From positions 1 to 6,983 of the forward strand of contig JAUVKE010000137.1 in assembly GCA_030592105.1 (NCBI GenBank): a DNA stretch of 6,983 nt. The letters run 5' to 3'. Source of the stretch: Desulfobacteraceae bacterium (GTDB lineage: Bacteria > Desulfobacterota > Desulfobacteria > Desulfobacterales > BuS5). The stretch's first letter is position 1, and each line of letters starts with the position of its first letter. The notes under the pieces were generated by a model. It did not search any database. It was not told the DNA's origin and saw only the letters and a program-made list of their open reading frames with translations. A program made the position numbers and the translations under genes. This document shows positions 1 through 5,704 of the stretch, one piece after another.

Positions 1-270
1 CTGCCGAAAAGCATACGCATCAGAAAAAAGTTACCCCACCAGAGAAAGCGGGAAAGTGGTTGCCGTTTGTTCATATCGTGATCGGCAACTTGAAGACTTT
101 TATCAATGGAACTTTTCATGGGGTTTCCCACAAATACCTCGGTGAATATATAGACGAATTTTGCTACAGATTTAATCGTCGTTTTTGGGAACACGAGCTG
201 CCGCTTCGATTATTGAATGCGTGTTTAGCTCATGTTCCGATTCAAACTGAGAATTGTTTATAGCCATATT
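1..270 (+). mobile_element. Right part of an IS1595-like insertion sequence, probably lacking its right terminus
   Basis: This stretch is the transposase 3' end plus the 7 bp before the transporter's stop codon. IS1595-family elements normally have a terminal inverted repeat downstream of the transposase stop. There is almost no room for one unless it overlaps the transporter's last codons. The left end lies outside the window, so the repeat cannot be verified by comparison. The right boundary given here is only the edge of the transporter gene. Confidence 0.5.
3..263 (+). CDS. IS1595-family (ISXO2-like) transposase, C-terminal part, 5' end outside window
   Basis: The reading frame is open from base 3 and ends at TAG 261-263, so 86 codons of a longer gene are visible. 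The text includes KVTPPEKAGKWLPFVHIVIG, then NLKTFINGTFHGVSHKYLGE, YIDEFCYRFNRRFWEHELPL and a final RLLNACLAHVPIQTENCL. The run HIVIGNLKTFINGTFHGV followed by EFCYRFNRRFWE is the hallmark C-terminal part of the ISXO2-like transposase domain of IS1595-family elements, a DDE-type cut-and-paste family. The Asn-Leu-Lys of IGNLK probably lies in the last catalytic segment, but I am less sure of that. A TTG at 60 is internal to the domain and is not a real start. The gene converges on the transporter, whose stop is only 7 bp away. I recognise no terminal inverted repeat after the stop, so the right end of the element may be lost. Whether the copy is active cannot be judged. Confidence 0.85.
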   Translation, partial: AEKHTHQKKVTPPEKAGKWLPFVHIVIGNLKTFINGTFHGVSHKYLGEYIDEFCYRFNRRFWEHELPLRLLNACLAHVPIQTENCL

Positions 271-1803
271 TTATTTTGCCCACATGGGCAATGCCGCCGG
301 GTCAATGAAAAAAACAATTTTTCCAAGAAAATAAAATATTACTGTAATAATAATTACACCTGCAATATTAGCCACAAACCCTATTTTTATCATATCAATT
401 ATTCTGACTCTGCCGCTGCCGAAAATAATCGCATTGGGTGGTGTTGCCACCGGCATCATAAATGCACAGGATGCAGATATAGTCGCGGGGATCATAAGAA
501 ATAACGGATTGGTTTTTATGGCAACAGCGACTGAAGCAAGAATGGGAAGTATCATTTCTGTTGTTGCTGTATTGGATGTAAGTTCTGTTAAAAATGTAAG
601 TGTTAAACAGAGAATATTTATAATAATAAATGGTGATGTATCTGATAATCCTTTAAATTGGCTCCCTATTATTTCCGACAGGCCAGTAACCTGAAAACCC
701 TTTGCCAGGGCAAAGCCACCTCCAAAAAGGAGTACTATATCCCATGGAATATTTTTAAACACATCGGGTCCCATCACAGTAAGGGTTTTTGAATCTCCAT
801 TCTTTGCAGGGATTAAAAAAAGAATCAAAGAGATAAAAAGAGCAACTGTTCCGTCATCTATCATCTTGGAGTATGGAAGAAATTGTGACCATCCTGGTAT
901 TGCCAGTACTCCTAAAACGATTTTTTTCCTGAAGATCCATAAAAACGCAGTGGCTAAAAACAGAGTAAGTACAATTTTTTCTTCGTATATCATCTTTCCC
1001 AGTTTATGATACTCCTTATCTATCATAGATCTGTCCGGTATTAGATCAGGTCCGGCCCGGAAAAAGACTTTTGTTATCAAAACCCAAAGCAAAGCTAACA
1101 TGGCTAAAGTTATGGGGAGAGCCATCACCATCCATTGGCCAAAACCTATGGGCTCGGCTTTGGGAAATATTATTGTAAAAATCCGGGCAAAGGATAAGTT
1201 GGGGGGAGTGCCCACAAGGGTCGCGATTCCCCCCACAGAACAGGCATAGGCTATTCCCAGCATTAAGCCCACGGTGAATTTACGTGATTTTTCCTCACCA
1301 AACCGCTCCTCCATCTGAAAGATGACCGCAAGGCCTATGGGAACCATCAGTATGGCTGTTGCGGTATTTGATATCCACATGGATAAAAATGCCGCAGCAG
1401 TCATAAAACCGAGTATTATCCGAGAAGAGCCTCCCCCTATGATTCGTATGATTGTAAATGCGATCCGTTTGTGAAGCCCCCATTTTTCCATGGTCAAGGC
1501 TATCATAAAACCACCCATGAATAAAAAAATTGTGCTGTTCATGTATAGATGGGCAGTTGCATTGCCGGTCATTATGCCAAACAGGGGGTATAGTACCACA
1601 GGAAGAAGGGCAGTAACAGAAATGGGGACAGCCTCTGTAATCCACCAGATCGCCATAAAAACAGCCACTGCTGCCATGTTGCATGCCAGAGGTTTTTCCG
1701 GTGAGGTTTTAAAGATACAGAGGCATAAAAAAATAAAGGGACCTGATATCAGTCCCACTTTCTGGATAACAGTTTTTCCATAATGCTTGGCTTTATCTTG
1801 CAC
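271..1803 (-). CDS. DASS-family (SLC13/CitMHS-like) sodium:dicarboxylate symporter
   Basis: This is a 510-residue polytopic inner-membrane protein of the divalent anion:Na+ symporter family, which imports C4-dicarboxylates, citrate or sulfate. Many hydrophobic segments are visible, for example around residues 18-30, 44-72, 92-104, 128-163, 225-247, 320-333, 390-407 and 472-497. Both family-defining SNT motifs are present: S145-N146-T147 in WISNTATAILMVP and S410-N411-T412 in ELTSNTATTEMILP. Each is paired with a second conserved loop, ATLVGTPPN (194-202) and PVATPPNAIIFGSG (451-464). In VcINDY these elements form the Na+ and substrate sites, so the transporter looks functional. The exact substrate cannot be read from sequence; dicarboxylate is the default. 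The start is GTG at 1801-1803, 8 bp after the apt stop. Its likely ribosome site (GAAGGTGA) lies in the last codons of apt, with a rather long 12-nt spacing. The C-terminus (DPAALPMWAK) looks native despite the adjacent insertion sequence. Confidence 0.92.
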   Translation of the reverse strand: MQDKAKHYGKTVIQKVGLISGPFIFLCLCIFKTSPEKPLACNMAAVAVFMAIWWITEAVPISVTALLPVVLYPLFGIMTGNATAHLYMNSTIFLFMGGFMIALTMEKWGLHKRIAFTIIRIIGGGSSRIILGFMTAAAFLSMWISNTATAILMVPIGLAVIFQMEERFGEEKSRKFTVGLMLGIAYACSVGGIATLVGTPPNLSFARIFTIIFPKAEPIGFGQWMVMALPITLAMLALLWVLITKVFFRAGPDLIPDRSMIDKEYHKLGKMIYEEKIVLTLFLATAFLWIFRKKIVLGVLAIPGWSQFLPYSKMIDDGTVALFISLILFLIPAKNGDSKTLTVMGPDVFKNIPWDIVLLFGGGFALAKGFQVTGLSEIIGSQFKGLSDTSPFIIINILCLTLTFLTELTSNTATTEMILPILASVAVAIKTNPLFLMIPATISASCAFMMPVATPPNAIIFGSGRVRIIDMIKIGFVANIAGVIIITVIFYFLGKIVFFIDPAALPMWAK

Positions 1804-1811
1804 GATGTTTT

Positions 1812-2345
1812 TTATTCACCTTCGAATTCGGTTAATGTGTAAAATTTATAACCTTTTTCACGCAGTTTTTCCCCTCCCCCCACGTCCGGCAGATCAACAA
1901 TAAAACAAAATTCAGCCACAGACCCTCCAAGCTTTTCAACCAAAGCTGCAGCGGCAAGGGCAGTACCACCGGTGGCAAGGAGATCGTCTACTAACAAAAT
2001 CTTTGTCCCTTTTTTAAAAGAGTATTCATGCATCTCAATAATATCAGTACCATACTCAAGCTCATATTCCTGAGCCACTGTTTTTGCAGGGAGTTTCCCC
2101 TTTTTTCTTATGGGGATAAAACCTTTTCCCAGGGCATATGCAAGGGCCCCGCCTATTATAAAACCCCTGGCCTCAATCCCTACTATTATATCAAAATCAA
2201 TATCATCAGTAATATATCTCTGAGCAAGCTTATCTATTACAAGCCTTAAGCCCAAAGGTTCTTTAATCAAAGTAGTAATATCCCTGAACATGATTCCTTT
2301 TTTAGGGTAATCTTCCACCGTCCGAATCATGGATTTAATCTGCAT
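1812..2345 (-). CDS. apt: Adenine phosphoribosyltransferase
   Basis: This cytosolic purine-salvage enzyme converts adenine and PRPP to AMP and pyrophosphate. The 177-residue product has the usual bacterial length. The N-terminus is typical, with DYPKKGIMFRDITTLI at 12-27. VGIEARGFIIGGALAYAL (55-72) and the flexible-loop region RKKGKLPAKT (80-89) follow the family pattern. The PRPP-binding signature LLVDDLLATGGTA (117-129) is intact, with the paired acidic residues D120 and D121 and the phosphate-binding ATGGT. The ATG start is preceded by a strong AAGGAGA site with close spacing. Downstream, the DASS transporter begins 8 bp after the TAA, so the two are almost certainly co-transcribed. Upstream there are 462 bp without a gene, containing the miniature element, before the second phosphoribosyltransferase. 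It is therefore unclear whether apt has its own promoter or is read through from hpt. I see no sign of damage. Confidence 0.96.
   Translation of the reverse strand: MQIKSMIRTVEDYPKKGIMFRDITTLIKEPLGLRLVIDKLAQRYITDDIDFDIIVGIEARGFIIGGALAYALGKGFIPIRKKGKLPAKTVAQEYELEYGTDIIEMHEYSFKKGTKILLVDDLLATGGTALAAAALVEKLGGSVAEFCFIVDLPDVGGGEKLREKGYKFYTLTEFEGE
1816..1823 (-). promoter_or_regulatory. Ribosome binding site of the transporter inside the end of apt
   Basis: On the minus strand GAAGGTGA precedes the GTG start with 12 nt between them, and it is made of the last codons of apt. This supports the GTG start and suggests that translation of the transporter depends on ribosomes finishing apt. The spacing is longer than ideal, so initiation may be weak without coupling. 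Confidence 0.5.
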
Positions 2346-2350
2346 TTATG

Positions 2351-2357
2351 TCTCCTT
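2351..2357 (-). promoter_or_regulatory. Strong ribosome binding site for apt
   Basis: On the minus strand AAGGAGA lies 5 nt before the ATG of apt and fixes the start. Just upstream of it (2360-2378) is a 6-bp stem, CTGGTT/AACCAG with a 7-nt loop. It may be fortuitous, but it sits very close to the site. Confidence 0.75.
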
Positions 2358-2402
2358 TTCTGGTTTTATGCTAACCAGCTGCGCTGAAGGCTTTTAGACT
2401 GA

Positions 2403-2458
2403 AGGTTGAAGGAGAAAACTCGTCACCACTTCAATTTTCTACCTCATACCTTCAACCT
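2403..2458. repeat. 10-bp inverted repeat AGGTTGAAGG/CCTTCAACCT
   Basis: AGGTTGAAGG at 2403-2412 is the perfect reverse complement of CCTTCAACCT at 2449-2458, with 36 nt between them. The sequence around it is repetitive in GAAGG/TTGAAG words (also GCTGAAGG at 2383-2390). This resembles a decayed intergenic simple repeat more than a terminator, since no T-run follows on either strand. Its function is unknown. Confidence 0.5.
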
Positions 2459-2524
2459 GTGTGTATTTGTAGGAATGATCAAAAATTTCCTTGTTTTTTG
2501 AGCACGTTTTAAAGCTTTATGAAA

Positions 2525-2532
2525 TTTATTGT
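2525..2532. repeat. Left copy of the 8-bp target site duplication
   Basis: TTTATTGT immediately abuts the left terminus of the miniature element. It is identical to 2786-2793 on the other side. Confidence 0.85.
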
Positions 2533-2785
2533 GTAACTATTCAGCGAATATGTACGGCAACAGGTATAATCTGATTAAACCATGAAAAACTCACAGATAA
2601 GAGGTCGTAAAGAAAGAATCTGTTAAAAATATAAGCTTGCGTAATAGTATGCCAAAAAATGACGTCAATAAGTTCAGACCTGATGGATTCTTTCTTAACG
2701 CTCTCTAATCCGTTCAAACAATTTCAAATGTTTTAATCAGATCATACCTGCTGCCTATCTTAAATCAGAGACGCTGAATAGTTAC
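2533..2785. mobile_element. 253-bp miniature inverted-repeat transposable element (MITE), IS66-like ends
   Basis: The element begins GTAACTATTCAGCG (2533-2546) and ends with its exact reverse complement CGCTGAATAGTTAC (2772-2785). It is flanked by a perfect 8-bp direct repeat, TTTATTGT. The inverted similarity continues inward: 2556-2579 pairs with 2732-2755 (22 of 24), and 2606-2620 pairs with 2686-2700 (14 of 15). A central 65 bp is left unpaired. There is no transposase or other coding frame inside, so it must have been moved in trans. GTAA ends with 8-bp target duplications are characteristic of the IS66 family, which makes an IS66-type transposase the likely driver (inference). The intact duplication and identical termini suggest a fairly recent insertion. 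It sits just downstream of hpt, in the leader side of apt. Confidence 0.85.
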
Positions 2786-2793
2786 TTTATTGT
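2786..2793. repeat. Right copy of the 8-bp target site duplication
   Basis: TTTATTGT immediately follows the right terminus of the miniature element. It is a perfect match to 2525-2532. Confidence 0.85.
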
Positions 2794-2807
2794 CTGAATA
2801 TCTATAG

Positions 2808-3479
2808 TTATATTTTCTGTGTATAATATTTTTCGTTTACAACAACAATAAAAGGAAGGTGTCTTAAATCTCCGGCTGCATCTGTCCCATAACCTGCCAC
2901 CCATTGGTCGGCAATTTTAAAACCGATATAATCACAATTATAATTCTTCCTTGATGCTGAAACCTCTTTTGATGGATTAACCAAATCCTTTTCCAGTAAA
3001 ACGCATGTACTTACGGATTTCGCTTTTTTACTTTTCAACAAATATTCCCTGATTGCAGAAAGAGTAAAGCCCTGATCAATAATATCTTCAACAATCAGCA
3101 GATCTTTTCCGCTGATATTTTCAGGTTCCAGCAATATCTTAACCCCCCGGTTGTCTTCACCCGATTTTTTTATCTGATTACCATAAGTACTTACAGCGAT
3201 AAATTCGAGCTTAACATTAAGATGCCCTGCACTATGGATTTTCCTTATAAGGTCGGAGGCAAAAACAAAGGCGCCTTTTAATACAACTAAAACAGTGAGT
3301 TCATGATAATTTTTATAATCCAGGGAAATTTGACTGGATAGAGATTTAACCCTTTTTGCAATTAATTCTTCGGATATTAATATTTTTTCAATCCCTTTGC
3401 CGGAAATATCTGATGAAGTTTGTAAAAAAGGAGGCTTTGCCCTGGATATGGAAATTTTATCGATATAACCTGTTTTCAT
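2808..3479 (-). CDS. hpt: Hypoxanthine phosphoribosyltransferase-like protein
   Basis: This type I phosphoribosyltransferase is predicted to convert hypoxanthine (and/or guanine) plus PRPP to IMP/GMP in the cytosol. The frame can also start at GTG 3552-3554 (248 residues). I prefer ATG 3477-3479 (223 residues) because the family core is about 180 residues and the extra N-terminus is lysine-rich and unlike the family. Neither start has a well-placed ribosome site; an AAAGGA lies about 14 nt before the ATG. In 248-residue numbering, the pyrophosphate loop is LKG at 92-94 and the flexible-loop STYG is at 122-125. The PRPP loop is LIVEDIIDQGFTL at 153-165, with E156/D157 and the catalytic D160. 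Purine contacts are expected at K189 and in ADQWVAGYGTD (215-225), where W218 takes the usual aromatic stacking position. Gln161 stands where Thr or Ser is usual. Even from the ATG, about 30 residues precede the core. Confidence 0.85.
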   Translation of the reverse strand: MKTGYIDKISISRAKPPFLQTSSDISGKGIEKILISEELIAKRVKSLSSQISLDYKNYHELTVLVVLKGAFVFASDLIRKIHSAGHLNVKLEFIAVSTYGNQIKKSGEDNRGVKILLEPENISGKDLLIVEDIIDQGFTLSAIREYLLKSKKAKSVSTCVLLEKDLVNPSKEVSASRKNYNCDYIGFKIADQWVAGYGTDAAGDLRHLPFIVVVNEKYYTQKI

Positions 3480-3554
3480 TCGCAGCTGATTTATCCTTTT
3501 TTTCTGTTTTTTTGCTTTACAACCGTTTAAGTAACAATGTTTTAAATTCAGCAC

Positions 3555-3659
3555 CCAACTAATTGAAATTCCATGTTTTTTGGGAACCCCATAACAGCTA
3601 ATCGTAATGAACGTTATTTTTAAAATAGAGGCCGGGAGCCCGGTTGTTTCGCCGAATAG
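3555..3659. other. Short spacer between the synthetase and hpt
   Basis: This is AT-rich DNA with a small GC palindrome, CCGGGAGCCCGG, at 3632-3643. On the minus strand the palindrome is followed by CCTCTATTTT, so it could act as a weak terminator of the synthetase, but the loop is tight and the T-run poor. On the minus strand the hpt frame stays open back to the synthetase stop codon, which makes the hpt start harder to fix. Confidence 0.4.
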
Positions 3660-3663
3660 TTAC
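3650..3663 (-). repeat. Orphan copy of the miniature-element terminus, overlapping the synthetase stop codon
   Basis: Read on the minus strand this is GTAACTATTCGGCG, matching the element terminus GTAACTATTCAGCG at 13 of 14 positions. The TAA stop of the acyl-CoA synthetase (3660-3662) is formed by its first bases. No partner terminus in the right orientation and no matching 8-bp duplication are visible nearby. It is either a one-ended remnant of a related element or a coincidence, the latter being improbable for 13 of 14 in 7 kb. Confidence 0.5.
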
Positions 3664-5261
3664 GTCAATTCTTTGGTATATTCAACTCTTAATTCTCTTT
3701 TAAGAATTTTGTTGGCAGCACTCATGGGTAAAGCTGATCTGAAATAAATCCGTTTGGGTACTTTAAATCCGGCAATTTTTTCCTTGCAAAAAGTAATAAT
3801 ATCCTCTTGTGTTACCTCAGAGCCTGACTTTCGAACAACAGCCGCTGTTACTGCTTCGCCCCATCGGTCGTCCTGCATACCAAAAACAGCACACTGCATA
3901 ACCCCTGGATGTGTTCCTATTACACTTTCCACTTCCTGACAAAAAACATTTTCACCCCCGGTTTTTATCATATCCTTTTTTCTGTCAGCAAAAAAATAAT
4001 TCCCGGCTTCATCACTAAAAAGTACATCTCCTGTATAGAACCATCCATCGCGGAAGGATTTATTATTTGCTTCATCATTTTTATAATATCCTTTCATCAA
4101 AGCAGGGCCTCTTATTAACTGCTCCCCGGGTTCGCCAACAGCCACCTCCTTGCCTGTTTCATCCACAAGTTTCAGCTCAATTCCGTACAGACCCTGTGTT
4201 CCGACCCACCGGCCATCATGGTTCGGGATATCATCCCAATTAGTAAACCAGCCTCCTGTTATAACAGTTGCAGAGGACTCGCTTGATCCCTGTCCCGTAA
4301 AAAAAGAGAGATTGGGCGCAATCTTTTTCCAGCCATCCACCATCGCTTTTGGTATTGTTGACGACCATGTTAAAAATTTTTTTGCACTATCAAAACAGCA
4401 ATCCTCCACTCCAAGTTCGGATAAAAGCGCCACATAAATGGTGGGGGGAAGAGCTGTGGAAGTAATTTTATGTTTATCAAGAAGTTCAAGTATCTGGGAA
4501 GGTTTTGGAAGTTGAGTCATCACAACAGTTGCCCCGGCAGTAAGGGAGAGGAGAAGGAGATCAAATCCTGCCATGTGAATCATGGGGAGGGAAAGTAAAA
4601 AAAAATCTTCATGGGTCATATGAAAAATCATCTGATAGGATAAATGGGATGCAAAAAAAGAATTGTGAGTTGTCATAACCCCCTTGGGCGCAGATTCTGT
4701 GCCACTTGTAAAAAAAAGGGCTGCTTCATCTTCATTTTCCACCAGCACTTCCGGTTCATCATCTCCGCCTTCGAGTAATTTATTGAAATCTATCCATCCA
4801 CCGGGTGTTGCCGTACCTGGTCCGCCCAGGTATCCAAAATGTTCAACCGACTTCATGCTTTCCCCAACTTCTTTTACCTTTTCTTCAAATAAATCCTCCA
4901 CAAAAAAAAATTTCGGTTCGGCAAAATTGATGAGACTTTTTATCTCCTGTCGGCTCAGCATAAAATTAACAGGGGTAAACCATGCCCCAAGTTTAAAAAG
5001 GGCGCAGCTTAGTATGACCATTTTAGCACTGTTACGGGATAATACCGCTACCCTGTCACCCTTTGTTAGTCCCATTTCAAGGAGGCTGTTGGCCACTCGG
5101 TTTACCTTTTGGTTAAGTTCTTTATAAGTACAGGATTCCACAGCATTATTTAAATCATAAAATATCAATGCAGTTTTATCGGGATATCTGTTTGAAGTTC
5201 TTCTTATCCCGTCTCCAAGATTTTCGCGTCTGGCCAGATTCATTTCAAGTTTATTTAGCAT
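3660..5261 (-). CDS. AMP-dependent acyl-CoA synthetase/ligase (ANL superfamily)
   Basis: The enzyme activates a carboxylic acid with ATP to an acyl-adenylate and then to the acyl-CoA thioester, in the cytosol or loosely at the membrane. The 533-residue length is usual for fatty- or aromatic-acyl-CoA ligases. Core motifs appear in order: the P-loop FFTSGTESAPKGVM (183-196), an A5-like FFTGQGSSES (320-329), GWFYTGD (406-412), the hinge DRKKDMIKTGGENV (426-439), and the C-terminal NKILKREL (517-524) with the expected catalytic lysine K518. The glycine usual before that lysine is Asn517. The acid used cannot be told from the sequence; medium/long-chain or aromatic acids are all possible. The ATG at 5259-5261 has AAAGGT 9 nt upstream, which favours it over the internal Met7. 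The gene runs toward hpt, 180 bp away, and follows the terminated DUF1329 gene, so it probably has its own promoter within 5262-5700. Its stop codon lies in a transposon-terminus-like sequence. Confidence 0.93.
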   Translation of the reverse strand: MLNKLEMNLARRENLGDGIRRTSNRYPDKTALIFYDLNNAVESCTYKELNQKVNRVANSLLEMGLTKGDRVAVLSRNSAKMVILSCALFKLGAWFTPVNFMLSRQEIKSLINFAEPKFFFVEDLFEEKVKEVGESMKSVEHFGYLGGPGTATPGGWIDFNKLLEGGDDEPEVLVENEDEAALFFTSGTESAPKGVMTTHNSFFASHLSYQMIFHMTHEDFFLLSLPMIHMAGFDLLLLSLTAGATVVMTQLPKPSQILELLDKHKITSTALPPTIYVALLSELGVEDCCFDSAKKFLTWSSTIPKAMVDGWKKIAPNLSFFTGQGSSESSATVITGGWFTNWDDIPNHDGRWVGTQGLYGIELKLVDETGKEVAVGEPGEQLIRGPALMKGYYKNDEANNKSFRDGWFYTGDVLFSDEAGNYFFADRKKDMIKTGGENVFCQEVESVIGTHPGVMQCAVFGMQDDRWGEAVTAAVVRKSGSEVTQEDIITFCKEKIAGFKVPKRIYFRSALPMSAANKILKRELRVEYTKELT

Positions 5262-5270
5262 TTTATTATT

Positions 5271-5276
5271 ACCTTT
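5271..5276 (-). promoter_or_regulatory. Ribosome binding site of the acyl-CoA synthetase
   Basis: On the minus strand AAAGGT lies 9 nt before ATG 5259-5261 and supports that start over the in-frame ATG at 5241-5243, which has no such site. Confidence 0.55.
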
Positions 5277-5354
5277 ATATGAAAATGATAAATTATGAAT
5301 TAAGGAATTCTACTAATTTATAAAATGTCATTAAACGCTATCTCATTTTCATAT
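5277..5354. repeat. 12-bp inverted repeat in the synthetase leader
   Basis: ATATGAAAATGA at 5277-5288 is the perfect reverse complement of TCATTTTCATAT at 5343-5354, with 54 bp between. One arm touches the synthetase ribosome site. It could be a pair of regulator half-sites or an RNA stem that masks the ribosome site, but in such AT-rich DNA chance is a real alternative. I could not pick a convincing promoter between the arms. Confidence 0.35.
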
Positions 5355-5400
5355 TTTGTTGTGCCCGACAGAGCATGCTGGTTATATAAATTATTCATGT

Positions 5401-5417
5401 GACGGTCTATACTATAT
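5401..5417. repeat. Direct repeat, copy 1 (GACGGTCTATACT core)
   Basis: This copy matches 5795-5811 at 16 of 17 bases, including a perfect 13-base core GACGGTCTATACT. Both copies are preceded by CATG (with one extra T here). Confidence 0.6.
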
Positions 5418-5473
5418 GAAGATATGAAAAATTATTTGGGCTTGGTTATAACTTTGGTCATTAGATGGCAGAA

Positions 5474-5555
5474 CTGAGCTATGGTGAAATTTAAAAAACT
5501 CTGGCTGTTTGAGCGCAGCGAGTTTCAGAGGTTTTTAAATTTTATTATAGCTCAG
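5474..5555 (+). repeat. 30-bp imperfect hairpin with GAGCGCAGCGAG loop (intergenic repeat element)
   Basis: Bases 5474-5503 pair with 5526-5555: 26 of 30 positions are Watson-Crick and the loop is 22 nt. Three of the four exceptions are G with T on the plus strand (5483, 5484 and 5486 against 5546, 5545 and 5543), so a plus-strand RNA keeps them as G-U pairs. Only 5498/5531 is a true mismatch. In minus-strand RNA the same three would be A-C mismatches. The loop (TTTGAGCGCAGCGAGTTT) resembles short GAGCGAAGCGAG-type intergenic repeats I recall from many bacteria; this is a memory, not a search. No T-run follows, so it is not a plain terminator. Confidence 0.65.
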
Positions 5556-5704
5556 CGTATTGCTGTATTGCTGAAATTAAAACCAGCCCCAAGCATTTTA
5601 ACAACACTCCTGATATCTATACTCAAAAAAAAATTTCAGGTCAATATAAAGGTGCGTACCGGATCGGGTCCGGCATAGCAACAGGACTCTTAAAGAGTTC
5701 ACGG

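Larger units (their letters stand above)
2346..2807. other. Gene-free region between apt and hpt
   Basis: No coding frame with recognisable content is found here. The apt-proximal part (2346-2524) is low in structure, apart from the 10-bp inverted repeat at 2403-2412/2449-2458 and the small stem at the apt ribosome site. I could not pick a confident apt promoter in it. The part next to hpt is occupied by the 253-bp miniature element and its target duplication (2525-2793). Only 14 bp separate the duplication from the hpt stop codon. Confidence 0.7.

Noticed and set aside
1295..1684. Minus-strand open frame of 129 codons inside the transporter
   Set aside because: It is an alternative frame of the transporter, rich in Cys and His, with no domain pattern. 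The main frame carries the SNT motifs.
3531..3552. GTAACAATG as the missing partner of the orphan terminus at 3650-3663
   Set aside because: Only the first five bases match, and the flanking 8 bp differ from those beside the orphan copy, so no element can be delimited.
3632..3643. CCGGGAGCCCGG palindrome as terminator of the synthetase
   Set aside because: The stem is short, the loop is only 2-4 nt, and the following CCTCTATTTT is a poor T-run. I mention it in the spacer entry but do not call it a terminator.
2533..3663. A larger composite element running from the MITE left end to the orphan end, with hpt as cargo
   Set aside because: The 8 bp outside 3663 (GTCAATTC) do not match TTTATTGT at the left, whereas the inner end at 2785 matches perfectly. 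The MITE alone explains the duplication.
4684..5127. Plus-strand open frame of 147 codons opposite the synthetase
   Set aside because: It is serine/proline-rich and low in complexity, and lies wholly antisense to a gene with clear conserved motifs, so it is a shadow.
5481..5678. Plus-strand open frame of 65 codons starting LWLFERSEFQRF
   Set aside because: It is translated from the hairpin repeat itself. Repeat-derived frames of this FERSEF type are familiar spurious predictions, and there is no ribosome site.
5659..5698. Small palindromes CCGGA/TCCGG and ACTCTT/AAGAGT
   Set aside because: The stems have only 5-6 bp, no T-run follows, and there is no relation to a gene start, so they are within chance expectation.
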